Shown here: in pieces, positions 12,959 to 21,049 of the stretch
Position numbering within the stretch: the first letter of the stretch is position 1
Layout: each line of letters starts with the position of its first letter
DNA from: Prochlorococcus sp. AG-402-L23
GTDB lineage: Bacteria; Cyanobacteriota; Cyanobacteriia; PCC-6307; Cyanobiaceae
Direction of reading: 5' to 3'
DNA length: 39,657 nt
Assembly: GCA_003216635.1 (NCBI GenBank)
Contig: QCIO01000012.1
Coordinates: 1 to 39,657 of the forward strand
Made by a program: the position numbers and the translations under genes
Notes under the pieces: model-generated
Database searches by the model: none
Told to the model about the DNA's origin: nothing
The model's input: only the letters and a program-made list of their open reading frames with translations

Positions 12959-14494
12959 ATGTCAATTTTTAAAAGACTTTTAACAAATAAAACAGGTTCA
13001 AGCAGGTCAATCATTAAAATTTCGGTAATAGCTGGAACGATTATATTTTCTGGTTTTGGGCAAGATGTCATTGCTAAAGGAAAGTCATATGTTGCAGTTG
13101 AACCACTAGTTTGTGATTTAGTTAAATCAATTGCATTACCTTCTGACGAAGTTACATGCTTAGTAGATAGAAAACAGGATGTTCATGACTTAAAGATCAA
13201 TCCAAGGCAAGCTCAATTACTAAATAGCGCAGACAAGGTATTCACTCTTGGTAAAGAAATGACTCCAAGCATGAGAAATTGGGAAAATAAAAAGAATACT
13301 GTTGTTGTAGGTGTTAGTGCAATAGACGTAGACGATCATTCTGATCATGGAGGTCATGATGATCATTCAGACCATGGTGATCATGCTGAACATTCAGCTA
13401 AGGTAGATGATCATTCTGATCATGGAGGTCATGATGATCATTCAGACCATGGTGGACATGATGATCATGCTGAGGGTGATTTCGAATGGGCAGGTAAATT
13501 CCAGCTTTCTAAGGGTTCTTACAAATGGTCATTTGAAAAAGTCGATGGCGAATATGCAGATCCTGCAATGAAGATGGTGATTCTCAAATCTAATGATATA
13601 GAGGGGTCTGAAGATTTAGCTAAAGAATTATTAGGATCTAAGGACTCAATAAGCAGAAAAAATAATGACACTCTGATCGCAAGTAATAAGGCTTTTATTC
13701 TTAACTTTGATCAAAGAAAAGAAAGCACTGTTTTTAACGTGGATATCAAAGAAGATGGTCAATATATATTTTTTACTGAACACATGCCTTTTGAGTTTGA
13801 AGCAACTCAACACTTTTTTAAAGACGTTTTAAATAGTGATGTCGAACCAATAGCACAAGTACCAGACGAAGGAGAGGGGCATCATCACCATCATGACCAT
13901 GGAGGTCTAGATCCACATGTATGGCATGATCCACATAACATCATAAAAATGGGAGATGTTATAAGCAAAAGTTTAAAGAAAGATATTTCAGTTTTTAATA
14001 GAGGGGACAGAAAATTAATTAATGAAAGATTCGAAAAAGCTGATTCACTCTTAGAAGGTTTAGATAGTTGGATCGTCGAACAAGTAAGCTCTATTCCTGA
14101 GGAAAACAGAGTAATTGTCTCAAAACACAAAGCAATGGAATACTACGGTGATGCATTTGGTTTTGAAACTATTAGTTTACTTGACTTTCTTGGAGACTCC
14201 TCAAGCTTAAGGCCAGACAACATAAGTTCTACTTTAAAAATGTTAGATGAAGAGAAAGTTCAGGCAATATTTCCTGAACAAATTCCAGCATCTAAGTTAT
14301 TAAGGAACTTAAGTAGACAAAGTTCAGTTCCTTTAGCTTCCAATCAAATATTCGTTGATGGATTGATGATGGATGGTAATACGGTTTCAGTAGCCGTACA
14401 CAACACTTGTACAATTGTTGATTCATTAGGTGGAAGCTGTGATAAAGAATCTGGCTCCAATCTTGAGTCTGAATGGTACAAACTTTCAGATTAA
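12959..14494 (+). CDS. znuA: Zinc-binding periplasmic protein ZnuA with extra inserted domain
   Basis: This ZnuA is 511 residues, much longer than the usual 300 or so. A signal segment (residues about 18-39) precedes the mature chain. Likely zinc ligands are H76 (DVHDLK), H320 (DPHVWHDP) and H390 (SKHKAME); an acidic residue near D467 could complete the site. Between the first two lie a His/Asp-rich loop (126-173, containing a 25-residue tandem repeat), an inserted domain (about 174-299, FEWAGKFQL to FTEHMPFEFE), and a His cluster (308-314). The insertion resembles one in the CobW GTPase encoded next. It captures Zn2+ in the periplasm and delivers it to ZnuB. It is divergent from znuC and 77 bases upstream of the cobW-family gene, probably one transcript. 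Confidence 0.92.
   Translation: MSIFKRLLTNKTGSSRSIIKISVIAGTIIFSGFGQDVIAKGKSYVAVEPLVCDLVKSIALPSDEVTCLVDRKQDVHDLKINPRQAQLLNSADKVFTLGKEMTPSMRNWENKKNTVVVGVSAIDVDDHSDHGGHDDHSDHGDHAEHSAKVDDHSDHGGHDDHSDHGGHDDHAEGDFEWAGKFQLSKGSYKWSFEKVDGEYADPAMKMVILKSNDIEGSEDLAKELLGSKDSISRKNNDTLIASNKAFILNFDQRKESTVFNVDIKEDGQYIFFTEHMPFEFEATQHFFKDVLNSDVEPIAQVPDEGEGHHHHHDHGGLDPHVWHDPHNIIKMGDVISKSLKKDISVFNRGDRKLINERFEKADSLLEGLDSWIVEQVSSIPEENRVIVSKHKAMEYYGDAFGFETISLLDFLGDSSSLRPDNISSTLKMLDEEKVQAIFPEQIPASKLLRNLSRQSSVPLASNQIFVDGLMMDGNTVSVAVHNTCTIVDSLGGSCDKESGSNLESEWYKLSD
13334..13454 (+). repeat. 75-base-period direct repeat in the znuA His-rich loop
   Basis: A 46-base sequence is repeated exactly at 13334-13379 and 13409-13454, with a 75-base period. 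It is in frame, so 25 residues of the His/Asp-rich loop (DDHSDHGGHDDHSDHG type) are duplicated. Shorter GATCAT units recur inside each copy. Such loops in ZnuA proteins bind zinc with moderate affinity. The exact match at DNA level implies a recent duplication. Confidence 0.9.
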
Positions 14495-14571
14495 ATTTTC
14501 CTAATAAAAACGGTTTTCATTTCTTACTATTACTATTATTAAACTATTGTTTTTCTAGTAAAAATCATTAA

Positions 14572-15927
14572 ATGAGCATCAAAGATAAAGTTCCCGTAAC
14601 CATTCTCACTGGATTTTTAGGTTCAGGGAAGACTACTTTGCTTAATAGAATACTAAGTGAAGAGCACGGGAAAAGAATAGCCGTAATTGAGAATGAATAC
14701 GGTGAAGTAGGTATAGATCAAGGGCTCGTAATTAATGCCGATGAAGAAGTATTTGAGATGTCAAATGGATGCATTTGTTGTACTGTTCGCGGTGATTTAA
14801 TAAGAGTCCTTGGCAACCTTATGAAAAGAAGAGACAAGTTTGACTATGTTTTAGTAGAAACGACTGGATTAGCAGATCCTGGGCCAGTTGCACAGACATT
14901 TTTCATGGATGAAGAAATTAGTTCTGAATTTACTCTCGATGGAATTGTGACTTTAGTTGATGCTGCACATATTGATCAGCAACTAGGTAGGAGTGATGAA
15001 AGTTCAGAACAAGTTGCATTTGCAGATGTTCTTGTCCTTAATAAAACTGATTTAGTCTCTGATGATGCACTAGATACTCTTGAATCGAGGTTGAGAGATA
15101 TGAACCGAATGACTCGAATTATTCGAGCCGAGGATGCCAAAGTACCAATTGAAACAGTCTTAAATCTAAGTGCATTTGATCTTGATCAGATCCTTAAACG
15201 CAGGCCAACATTCCTTGAACCAGAATATCCTTTTGAATGGACAGGTGTTTACGATCTTGATGCAGGTAAATATGAATTAATGCTCGAAGAAGGACCAGAT
15301 CCAGAAATGTCCCTAGTAGCTCTCCTTAACCAAGGTGAGAGCGAGGAGGAACTTAAAGATGGTGCTGAATCCTCCGTAAGACTTTATGCAGAAAAAGCTA
15401 ATACTTTAGCGAATGGAAATACTATCCCATATGGAGAACATGTAAATCTCAAATTGGGGGATAAAGGAAATAAATCCTTCATCCTGAACATAGAAAAACC
15501 AACAAAAATAGGTTTGTTTACACAGCACACTGCCGAAGAATTCAATATGAAAGTCATTAAAAGTGAAGAAAACAATTCAAAAGAAATTCCATTTAATACT
15601 GAAAGGTTCTGGCAAGCAGAGCATGAACATGATGATGAAGTAGGCTCAATTGCGATAGAGCGTTTTGGAGATGTTGACCCAGAAAAACTAAATACTTGGA
15701 TGGGAAGGCTTCTCTCAGAAAAAGGAGTGGATATATTCAGAACTAAAGGTTTCATAAGTTACTCAGGTAACCCAAGGCGAATAGTTTTCCAAGGAGTACA
15801 CATGTTATTTACTGCACAACCTGACAAAGAATGGGGTAACGAACCTCGTAGAAATCAACTTGTTTTTATCGGTAGAAATCTAAATGAGAAAGAGATGCAA
15901 GAAGGCTTTGATAAATGCCTGATATAG
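14572..15927 (+). CDS. CobW/COG0523-family zinc-linked GTPase with inserted domain
   Basis: The 451-residue G3E GTPase has the P-loop GFLGSGKT at residues 14-21, the metal-binding CxCC motif (C67, C69, C70 in GCICCT), ETTGLADP at 96-103, the base-recognising NKTD at 157-160, a HEHDDE metal cluster near 350-355, and the CobW C-terminal domain at about 357-437. COG0523 proteins act as metallochaperones or help under zinc shortage. Between the GTPase and the C-terminal domain lies an extra segment (about 220-338) with FEWTGVYDL and FTQHTAEEF, resembling the insert of ZnuA. It overlaps the WD40 gene start by 13 bases. Zinc delivery is inferred from context. Confidence 0.88.
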   Translation: MSIKDKVPVTILTGFLGSGKTTLLNRILSEEHGKRIAVIENEYGEVGIDQGLVINADEEVFEMSNGCICCTVRGDLIRVLGNLMKRRDKFDYVLVETTGLADPGPVAQTFFMDEEISSEFTLDGIVTLVDAAHIDQQLGRSDESSEQVAFADVLVLNKTDLVSDDALDTLESRLRDMNRMTRIIRAEDAKVPIETVLNLSAFDLDQILKRRPTFLEPEYPFEWTGVYDLDAGKYELMLEEGPDPEMSLVALLNQGESEEELKDGAESSVRLYAEKANTLANGNTIPYGEHVNLKLGDKGNKSFILNIEKPTKIGLFTQHTAEEFNMKVIKSEENNSKEIPFNTERFWQAEHEHDDEVGSIAIERFGDVDPEKLNTWMGRLLSEKGVDIFRTKGFISYSGNPRRIVFQGVHMLFTAQPDKEWGNEPRRNQLVFIGRNLNEKEMQEGFDKCLI

Positions 15928-16988
15928 AACCATTTAGCCCAAGAGGTATGTTCCACGTGGGATGGACAGCTGAAGTTAACGATTATGCTATAGCATGTGG
16001 CTGGGCTCTTAAAGGAAAACAATTTATTGTTGGCGACGTGGCAGGTGGTCTTTTCGCATTCGAGGGAAATACTGGAAAAATTATTTGGAAAAAAGAAAAT
16101 AAACACTCCGGTGGTCTATTAGCAATGGCCATTCATCCAGAGGGAGAAATATTTGCAACATCAGGTCAGGATGGAAATGTTCAAATTTGTAATTGTCACG
16201 AAGGTAAAGTAATTAAAACACTTGATCTTGGGAAGGGTTGGGTAGAACACCTCAAGTGGTCTAATGACGGTTTATTTCTAGCGATAGCTTCCTCAAAAAA
16301 AGTATATGTTTTTAATGAAGTTGGTGAAGAGAAATGGATCTCAGAAGACCATCCAAGCACAGTAAGTGCAATAACATGGTCAAATAAAAATGAACTAGCT
16401 ACTGCTTGCTACGGAAGAGTGACATTCTTTGACATACTTAATAATAAAACGAATCAAACACTCGAGTGGCAAGGATCATTGGTATCAATGGAATTAAGTC
16501 CTGATGGAGATATAGTGGCCTGTGGAAGTCAAGACAATTCAGTTCATTTTTGGAGAAGATCTACCGGAATGGATGCTGAAATGACAGGATATCCTGGAAA
16601 ACCAAGTCACCTTTCATTTGATGACAGCGGAAAATTACTAGCAACTAGTGGCAGTGAAAGAATTACAGTATGGAGCTTTATAGGGAATGGACCTGAGGGG
16701 ACTATGCCCGGAGAGCTATGTCACCATACAGAACCCATTTCGAGCCTTGCCTTTTCAAATAAAGGTATGCTTGTAGCCTCGGGATCTAGGGATGGTTCTG
16801 TTGTCGCAAGTTTTCTAAAAAAAGACGGTAATGGAGATCCAGTTGGGGCTGCATTCGCCGGCGATTTAGTAGGGGCAATATCCTGGAGACCTGATGATTG
16901 TGCACTTGCAGCAGTTAACGCAAAAGGTGTGGTAAATGTATGGCAATTTAAAGTTCGTACTAACCTTTTTTCTAAGGGTTTTAAGTAA
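15915..16988 (+). CDS. WD40-repeat protein coupled to the CobW GTPase
   Basis: The 357-residue protein has seven or so WD40 blades: recurring strands such as GGLLAMAIHPEGEIFATSGQ, HLKWSNDGLFLAIASSKK, SLVSMELSPDGDIVACGSQD, and EPISSLAFSNKGMLVASGSRD, ending in WQFKVRTNLFSKGFK. WD40 propellers are scaffolds for protein binding. There is no signal peptide, so it is probably cytoplasmic. Its start overlaps the stop of the CobW gene by 13 bases, giving translational coupling, so a partner role for the GTPase is likely. No metal-binding motif is evident. Confidence 0.88.
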   Translation: MPDIEPFSPRGMFHVGWTAEVNDYAIACGWALKGKQFIVGDVAGGLFAFEGNTGKIIWKKENKHSGGLLAMAIHPEGEIFATSGQDGNVQICNCHEGKVIKTLDLGKGWVEHLKWSNDGLFLAIASSKKVYVFNEVGEEKWISEDHPSTVSAITWSNKNELATACYGRVTFFDILNNKTNQTLEWQGSLVSMELSPDGDIVACGSQDNSVHFWRRSTGMDAEMTGYPGKPSHLSFDDSGKLLATSGSERITVWSFIGNGPEGTMPGELCHHTEPISSLAFSNKGMLVASGSRDGSVVASFLKKDGNGDPVGAAFAGDLVGAISWRPDDCALAAVNAKGVVNVWQFKVRTNLFSKGFK

Positions 16989-17007
16989 AAAGTATAAATT
17001 TATAAAA

Positions 17008-17163
17008 TTACCAATAGTTAGCTTTTAAATGTCTTTCCATACAAATGACCTCACAGTCATTATCTATTCCTTTTGGGTGAATATCACAATATGAGAGACA
17101 TTGAAAATATTCATCTATAGGATTAGATTTATCAGTCTTACTAACTTCTTTTGAATGATCCAT
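17008..17163 (-). CDS. Small Cys/His protein (51 aa)
   Basis: ATG at 17163 to TAA at 17008 encodes 51 residues. Cys and His are spaced as C22, C26, H29, C37, C41, H45 in FQCLSYCDIH and NDCEVICMERH, which suggests a CHC...CxxxC-type metal site. There is no signal peptide or membrane segment. It is convergent with the WD40 gene, 19 bases past its stop. It may bind zinc in the zinc cluster, but this is inference. Confidence 0.55.
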   Translation of the reverse strand: MDHSKEVSKTDKSNPIDEYFQCLSYCDIHPKGIDNDCEVICMERHLKANYW

Positions 17164-17375
17164 AAAAGAGTTCCTCAATTATTTAAAATTAAGATAGTCG
17201 AATTAAATAGCAAAAGAAATAAGCAAAACTTACTAAAAATATCTCAAAAAAATTAACAAGATTAAATACTACTCTCGGACATTTTTAATTAAAAAGCAAT
17301 GCGTATAAAAACGGATTGTCTTTAGAGAAATATTTTCCTAATTTTATATTATTGAGTTCTAGGAGGTCTTTCAAA

Positions 17376-17408
17376 ATGATCGATAGCCTGCCTGAAATTT
17401 CGGAATAA
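17376..17408 (+). CDS. Possible 10-codon leader ORF with strong Shine-Dalgarno
   Basis: An AGGAGG at 17361-17366 lies 9 bases before ATG 17376, which opens a 10-residue ORF (MIDSLPEISE) ending at TAA. Strong Shine-Dalgarno sites are rare in this window, so it may be a leader peptide or the relic of a longer gene. It could equally be chance. The rest of 17164-17722 holds a 29-codon ORF and a terminator, and otherwise no gene that I recognise. Confidence 0.2.
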   Translation: MIDSLPEISE

Positions 17409-17449
17409 ACCGAACTAATTTAATTAACTGCTCCAATTATTTTTTAATA

Positions 17450-17539
17450 ATGTCTAAGCTTCCTTCTTCTGCATCGTTTAGGTGCCCTTTAAGAAACAAG
17501 CTTAATTCTAGAGTTTTTGCCCCAGTTAAAGACAATTAG
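17450..17539 (+). CDS. Possible 29-aa small protein
   Basis: ATG 17450 to TAG 17539 would encode 29 residues starting MSKLPSSASFRCPLRNKL and ending APVKDN. The composition is balanced, with little Asn/Lys/Ile bias, so it looks more like a protein than chance reading of AT-rich DNA. A strong terminator follows about 100 bases later, so a transcript crosses this region. I see no known family; it could also be part of an RNA gene. Confidence 0.35.
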   Translation: MSKLPSSASFRCPLRNKLNSRVFAPVKDN

Positions 17540-17637
17540 TTAATTTTCGTGAGCATTAGCTTAATAGAAGTTAGCAACAAGGATCCATGATTTAGGTGCG
17601 TTATTAGCTTCAGTAAAAAATATAAGTAAGAGATAAA

Positions 17638-17665
17638 AGGGGGCTTAAATTAGCCCTCTTTTTTT
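17638..17665 (+). terminator. Rho-independent terminator (plus strand)
   Basis: An 8-bp GC-rich stem (17638-17645 with 17652-17659, one G-U pair) closes a 6-base loop and is followed by seven Ts at 17659-17665. This is one of the strongest terminators in the window. It implies a plus-strand transcript from within 17.34-17.63 kb. Confidence 0.8.
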
Positions 17666-17722
17666 AATAAGATGACTTTCTTCTGGTTTTATAGATAATG
17701 ATTAAAACAATTAAATTTAAAA

Positions 17723-17998
17723 ATGGTTCAATATTATTGCCCATATTGCAATCCTAAATATCAATTTCAAACACAATCCACAAAAGGTAATTTGATTTGT
17801 GGCTTGTGCGGAGAGGATCTTGTAAAAAAACCATTTATTAGGTTGAACCAGATAATCGCTTTAGTTGCTGCTTCATCATTACTTCTACCGTTGATATATA
17901 CTTTTATTTTTTTAATTAAAAATCAATTAAATCCTCCTAATAAAAATTATCAAGCAAATGGTACTTTAATGATCATTATCAAAGAAAAAATTTCATAA
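17723..17998 (+). CDS. Zinc-ribbon membrane protein (91 aa)
   Basis: The 91-residue protein begins with a zinc ribbon, C6PYC9 and C26GLC29, and then has one membrane helix at about residues 44-67. The C-terminal tail is polar and ends IIIKEKIS. Such proteins are membrane-anchored zinc ribbons of unknown role, with the ribbon probably in the cytoplasm. It starts 58 bases after the terminator on the same strand, so it is a separate unit. It could be linked to zinc status by its location just past the zinc cluster, but no operator is visible. Confidence 0.65.
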   Translation: MVQYYCPYCNPKYQFQTQSTKGNLICGLCGEDLVKKPFIRLNQIIALVAASSLLLPLIYTFIFLIKNQLNPPNKNYQANGTLMIIIKEKIS

Positions 17999-18022
17999 AA
18001 CAATTTTAAAAATCTCGAGCGG

Positions 18023-18244
18023 TCAACCTCTACATAGTGAATTATTTAAACAAGAATTTTTACTCTCAATATTTATTTGATCATCAATATTTTTTAATTT
18101 GTTTTTATTACTTATTACTTTAACTTTTTTGCCGCAATGTTCTTTGCAACCACCATTAAATAAATTATGTGCATACAAATTGTAACTATTCGTAAGTAAT
18201 AAAAGAAAAATTATTTTATAAATTTGATAAAAATAAGACTTCAT
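18023..18244 (-). CDS. Small secreted Cys-rich protein with GGCxxHxxKK motif
   Basis: The 73-residue precursor has an N-terminal signal peptide (residues about 1-25, ending LYAHN). The mature part has GGCKEHCGKKVKV, and a C-terminal Cys pair in SCLNNSLCRG. The mature N-terminus matches GGCSSHIEKKAEI of the protein encoded at 4173-4358, indicating a small paralogous pair. With four Cys and one His, it may carry disulfides or bind metal in the periplasm or lumen. I do not know a named family. Confidence 0.55.
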   Translation of the reverse strand: MKSYFYQIYKIIFLLLLTNSYNLYAHNLFNGGCKEHCGKKVKVISNKNKLKNIDDQINIESKNSCLNNSLCRG

Positions 18245-18287
18245 TTTTATTATGATTTTCTCGGAATTAGTAAATAAATAATATCAG

Positions 18288-18524
18288 TTAATTCCAAGGA
18301 GTGTTTATAAGTCCCCAGATATCAAAGAAGAAAAATAAAACTGCAATAACAACAAGATCCCATGCTCTTTCCCTAAAAGCCCAAGGCGCAATAAAAACTT
18401 CTCCAAGTCCGTGAAGCGCCGCCCCTACTGGTAGATGATCAAGAACCAGCAAACTGTGAGAGAGGATAAAAAGAAAGCTTGCGAAATATCTAAAAAAAAC
18501 AAATTGCCAATTACTAGAACTCAT
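18288..18524 (-). CDS. Conserved cyanobacterial membrane protein (78 aa)
   Basis: The 78-residue protein has hydrophobic segments at about residues 9-27 and 54-68 and a conserved-looking middle, LPVGAALHGLGEVFIAPWAF. The His and Glu in the loop could be functional. It appears to be a small, two- or three-helix membrane protein of the type kept across marine cyanobacteria, but I do not know its role. It is transcribed away from the ATP-grasp cassette. Confidence 0.6.
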   Translation of the reverse strand: MSSSNWQFVFFRYFASFLFILSHSLLVLDHLPVGAALHGLGEVFIAPWAFRERAWDLVVIAVLFFFFDIWGLINTPWN

Positions 18525-18652
18525 GCCTTTTAGATTTTTAAGAAATATACTTCAATGATCAAAATAATGATATAGATCGAGTCAAGAGATATTATTTTTG
18601 GTAGCCATAAATACGAATAAAGATATAAAGCTAAAGTAAAAGTTACTAAACG

Positions 18653-20095
18653 ATGAAATATATGTTTGCAAGTTATCAGCCTAAAAATAGTTTTGATGAA
18701 TACTTTAAGGATAATGTTAACTCTGCTAGAGAAATATTGATTCCACTTCTTTCATCTTTAGATAATATGGGACTTGAGGAATTAAACAGGAATCATTCTG
18801 CCGCAAAAAAATTATTACTAAGACATGGTGCAACTTTTAGATTAAACGATACTGGTTTAAAAGGTACTGAGAGAATATTACCTTTTGATCCACTTCCTAG
18901 AATAATTAGTAAAGATGATTGGGTAACGTTAGAAAAAGGCCTAAAACAAAGGCTTGAGGCAATAGATTTATTCCTAGATGATATTTATAATTCTCAAAAA
19001 ATAATTAATGATGGAATAATTCCAAGAGAATTAATAGAGAGTTCAGACGGTTGGAGACCTCAGATGATAGGTTTCAAACCTCCACTAAATAAATGGTGTC
19101 AAATTTCAGGACTTGATTTAATAAGAGATAGAAAAGGAGATTGGCATGTTTTAGAAGATAATTTAAGGTGCCCTTCTGGGGTTGCTTATTTTTTAGAAAA
19201 TAGATTAGTTATGAAGAATATTTTCCCTAATCTTTTCTCAGGAAGAATAGTAAAACCCATTGATGAATATCCATCATATCTTTTAAAAACTCTTCAAGAA
19301 CTTGCTGTTTGGACTGACACTCCCAAGATAGTTCTACTAACTCCAGGAATTTTTAATAGTGCTTATTTTGAACATAGTTATTTAGCTCAAGAAATGGGCA
19401 TCCAACTAGTTCAGGGTCATGACTTAGTTTGTAATGATGATTATGTATATTTAAAAACTACCTCTGGATTAAAAAGAGTAGATGTCATTTACAGACGAAT
19501 TGATGATGATTTCTTAGATCCACTTAATTTCAGAAAAGATTCCTGCCTTGGTGTTAGCGGATTACTTGATGTTTTTAAGGCAGGTCATGTTGCTTTAGCA
19601 AATGCACCTGGGACTGGAATAGCAGATGATAAAATGATTTATTCATTTGTTCCAAAAATGATTAAATATTATCTTGATGAAGAAATTATTATTAAAAATG
19701 TAGAAACTTATATTTGTCATTATCAAAAGGATCGAGAATATGTTCTCGAAAATTTATCAAAACTTGTTGTTAAGTCTGTCGCAGAAGCTGGTGGTTATGG
19801 AATGTTAATTGGCCCTCACTCAACAACGAGTGAGATAGAAGAATTCGCTAATAAAATTAAAAATAATCCTAGAAATTTCATAGCACAACCAACATTAGAA
19901 TTATCTACTGTGCCATCTTTATGTGATGGAGAACTATATCCATGTCATGTTGATTTAAGACCATATATCTTAAGAGGAAAAGATTCATGGGTTAGCCCAG
20001 GCGGCCTTACGAGAGTCGCATTAAAAAAAGGATCATTAGTCGTTAATTCTTCTCAAGGTGGAGGATGCAAAGATACATGGGTTGTAGGTAAATAA
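18653..20095 (+). CDS. Circularly permuted ATP-grasp type 2 protein
   Basis: The 480-residue protein is a DUF404/DUF407-type, circularly permuted ATP-grasp enzyme. Typical motifs are EDNLRCPSGVAYFLENR (about residues 167-183), YRRIDDDFLDP near 280, an ATP-binding VKSVAEAGGYGMLIGP near 373-388, and the C-terminal HVDLRPYIL and RVALKKGSLVVNSSQGGGCKD. ATP-grasp enzymes form amide bonds; this group is predicted to ligate a peptide or amino acid, with no experimentally fixed substrate known to me. It is the first gene of a cassette with an alpha-E gene one base downstream and a transglutaminase gene next. The start at ATG 18653 is supported by the gap. Confidence 0.92.
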   Translation: MKYMFASYQPKNSFDEYFKDNVNSAREILIPLLSSLDNMGLEELNRNHSAAKKLLLRHGATFRLNDTGLKGTERILPFDPLPRIISKDDWVTLEKGLKQRLEAIDLFLDDIYNSQKIINDGIIPRELIESSDGWRPQMIGFKPPLNKWCQISGLDLIRDRKGDWHVLEDNLRCPSGVAYFLENRLVMKNIFPNLFSGRIVKPIDEYPSYLLKTLQELAVWTDTPKIVLLTPGIFNSAYFEHSYLAQEMGIQLVQGHDLVCNDDYVYLKTTSGLKRVDVIYRRIDDDFLDPLNFRKDSCLGVSGLLDVFKAGHVALANAPGTGIADDKMIYSFVPKMIKYYLDEEIIIKNVETYICHYQKDREYVLENLSKLVVKSVAEAGGYGMLIGPHSTTSEIEEFANKIKNNPRNFIAQPTLELSTVPSLCDGELYPCHVDLRPYILRGKDSWVSPGGLTRVALKKGSLVVNSSQGGGCKDTWVVGK

Positions 20096-20096
20096 T

Positions 20097-21038
20097 ATGC
20101 TTTTAAGTCGTGTAGCAGAATCTCTTTATTGGATCAATCGTTATTTAGAACGTGTGGAAAACATATCTCGTTTCGTGGAAGTAAGCGAAGCAATGTCATT
20201 AGATTGTCCACCAGGAAGTGCAGAACCTTGGCTCCCGTTAATTGATGCTTCTAGTGACAGAGAATCTTTTGATAAAAGATTCCCAGAGAAAAAACCTGAT
20301 GACGTTATTAATTTTTTAATAAGAGATCGTTTAAATCCAAATAGCATAATTTCTTGCATTCAAATGGCAAGAGAAAACGCAAGACAAATCAGAGATGTCA
20401 TGACCACAGAAATGTGGGAACAGATTAATATTTTATATTGGAATATGCAAGAAGGAGAGGCAATATGGAATAAACCAAGACAAGAACAATTAAGTGAAAT
20501 AAGGAGGGAATGTCAGCTTTTTTATGGAATTACAGATGCGACTCTAAGCAAAGATCTTGCCTGGAGATTTAGCATTCTTGGAAGATTAATCGAAAGAGCT
20601 GACAAAACATCAAGAATTCTAGATGTTAAATATTATTTACTCCTACCGAGCTTAGATGAACTTGGAGGAGTTCTTGATGAGCTGCAATGGATAGCACTTT
20701 TACGTTCAGCTGGAGCTTATCAAATGTTTAGGAAAGCAGTGCAAAATTCTATAAAGCCTAATTCAGTTGCGAGATTTCTTTTACTTGATCCAATTTTCCC
20801 TAGATCAGTAAGATACTGTCTTGATGGGATAAGCAATACTCTTAAAACAATAGATGCCTCTCCATCTACTGAAAATCCTTCAGAATTAGAATGCATGAGA
20901 GGTTTGCTTAAAGCAAAGTGGAGTTATATCAGAATTGAAGATATAATAAATGATGGTTTGCATGAGGCAATCGATTCATTGCAAATGGATTTAAATAAAT
21001 TAAATGATCTTATTCAAGAAAAATATTTTATTAATTAA
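20097..21038 (+). CDS. Alpha-E domain protein (DUF403)
   Basis: The 313-residue all-helical protein opens MLLSRVAESLYWINRYLERV, the hallmark start of the alpha-E family, and continues with conserved segments RENARQIRDVMTTEMWEQIN (about residues 89-108) and WRFSILGRLIERADKTSRIL (about 157-176). It has no assigned catalytic activity. Alpha-E proteins almost always sit next to a permuted ATP-grasp gene, as here with a 1-base gap, and are taken to be its partner. The transglutaminase gene follows after 11 bases. It is cytoplasmic. Confidence 0.92.
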   Translation: MLLSRVAESLYWINRYLERVENISRFVEVSEAMSLDCPPGSAEPWLPLIDASSDRESFDKRFPEKKPDDVINFLIRDRLNPNSIISCIQMARENARQIRDVMTTEMWEQINILYWNMQEGEAIWNKPRQEQLSEIRRECQLFYGITDATLSKDLAWRFSILGRLIERADKTSRILDVKYYLLLPSLDELGGVLDELQWIALLRSAGAYQMFRKAVQNSIKPNSVARFLLLDPIFPRSVRYCLDGISNTLKTIDASPSTENPSELECMRGLLKAKWSYIRIEDIINDGLHEAIDSLQMDLNKLNDLIQEKYFIN

Positions 21039-21049
21039 TAAGTTTATTA

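Noticed and set aside
17340-17640. Possible tmRNA, 6S RNA or tRNA in the gene-poor stretch
   Set aside because: No tRNA-like acceptor/T-arm, no tag-peptide reading frame and no 6S-like long hairpin was found, so only the terminator and small ORFs are listed.
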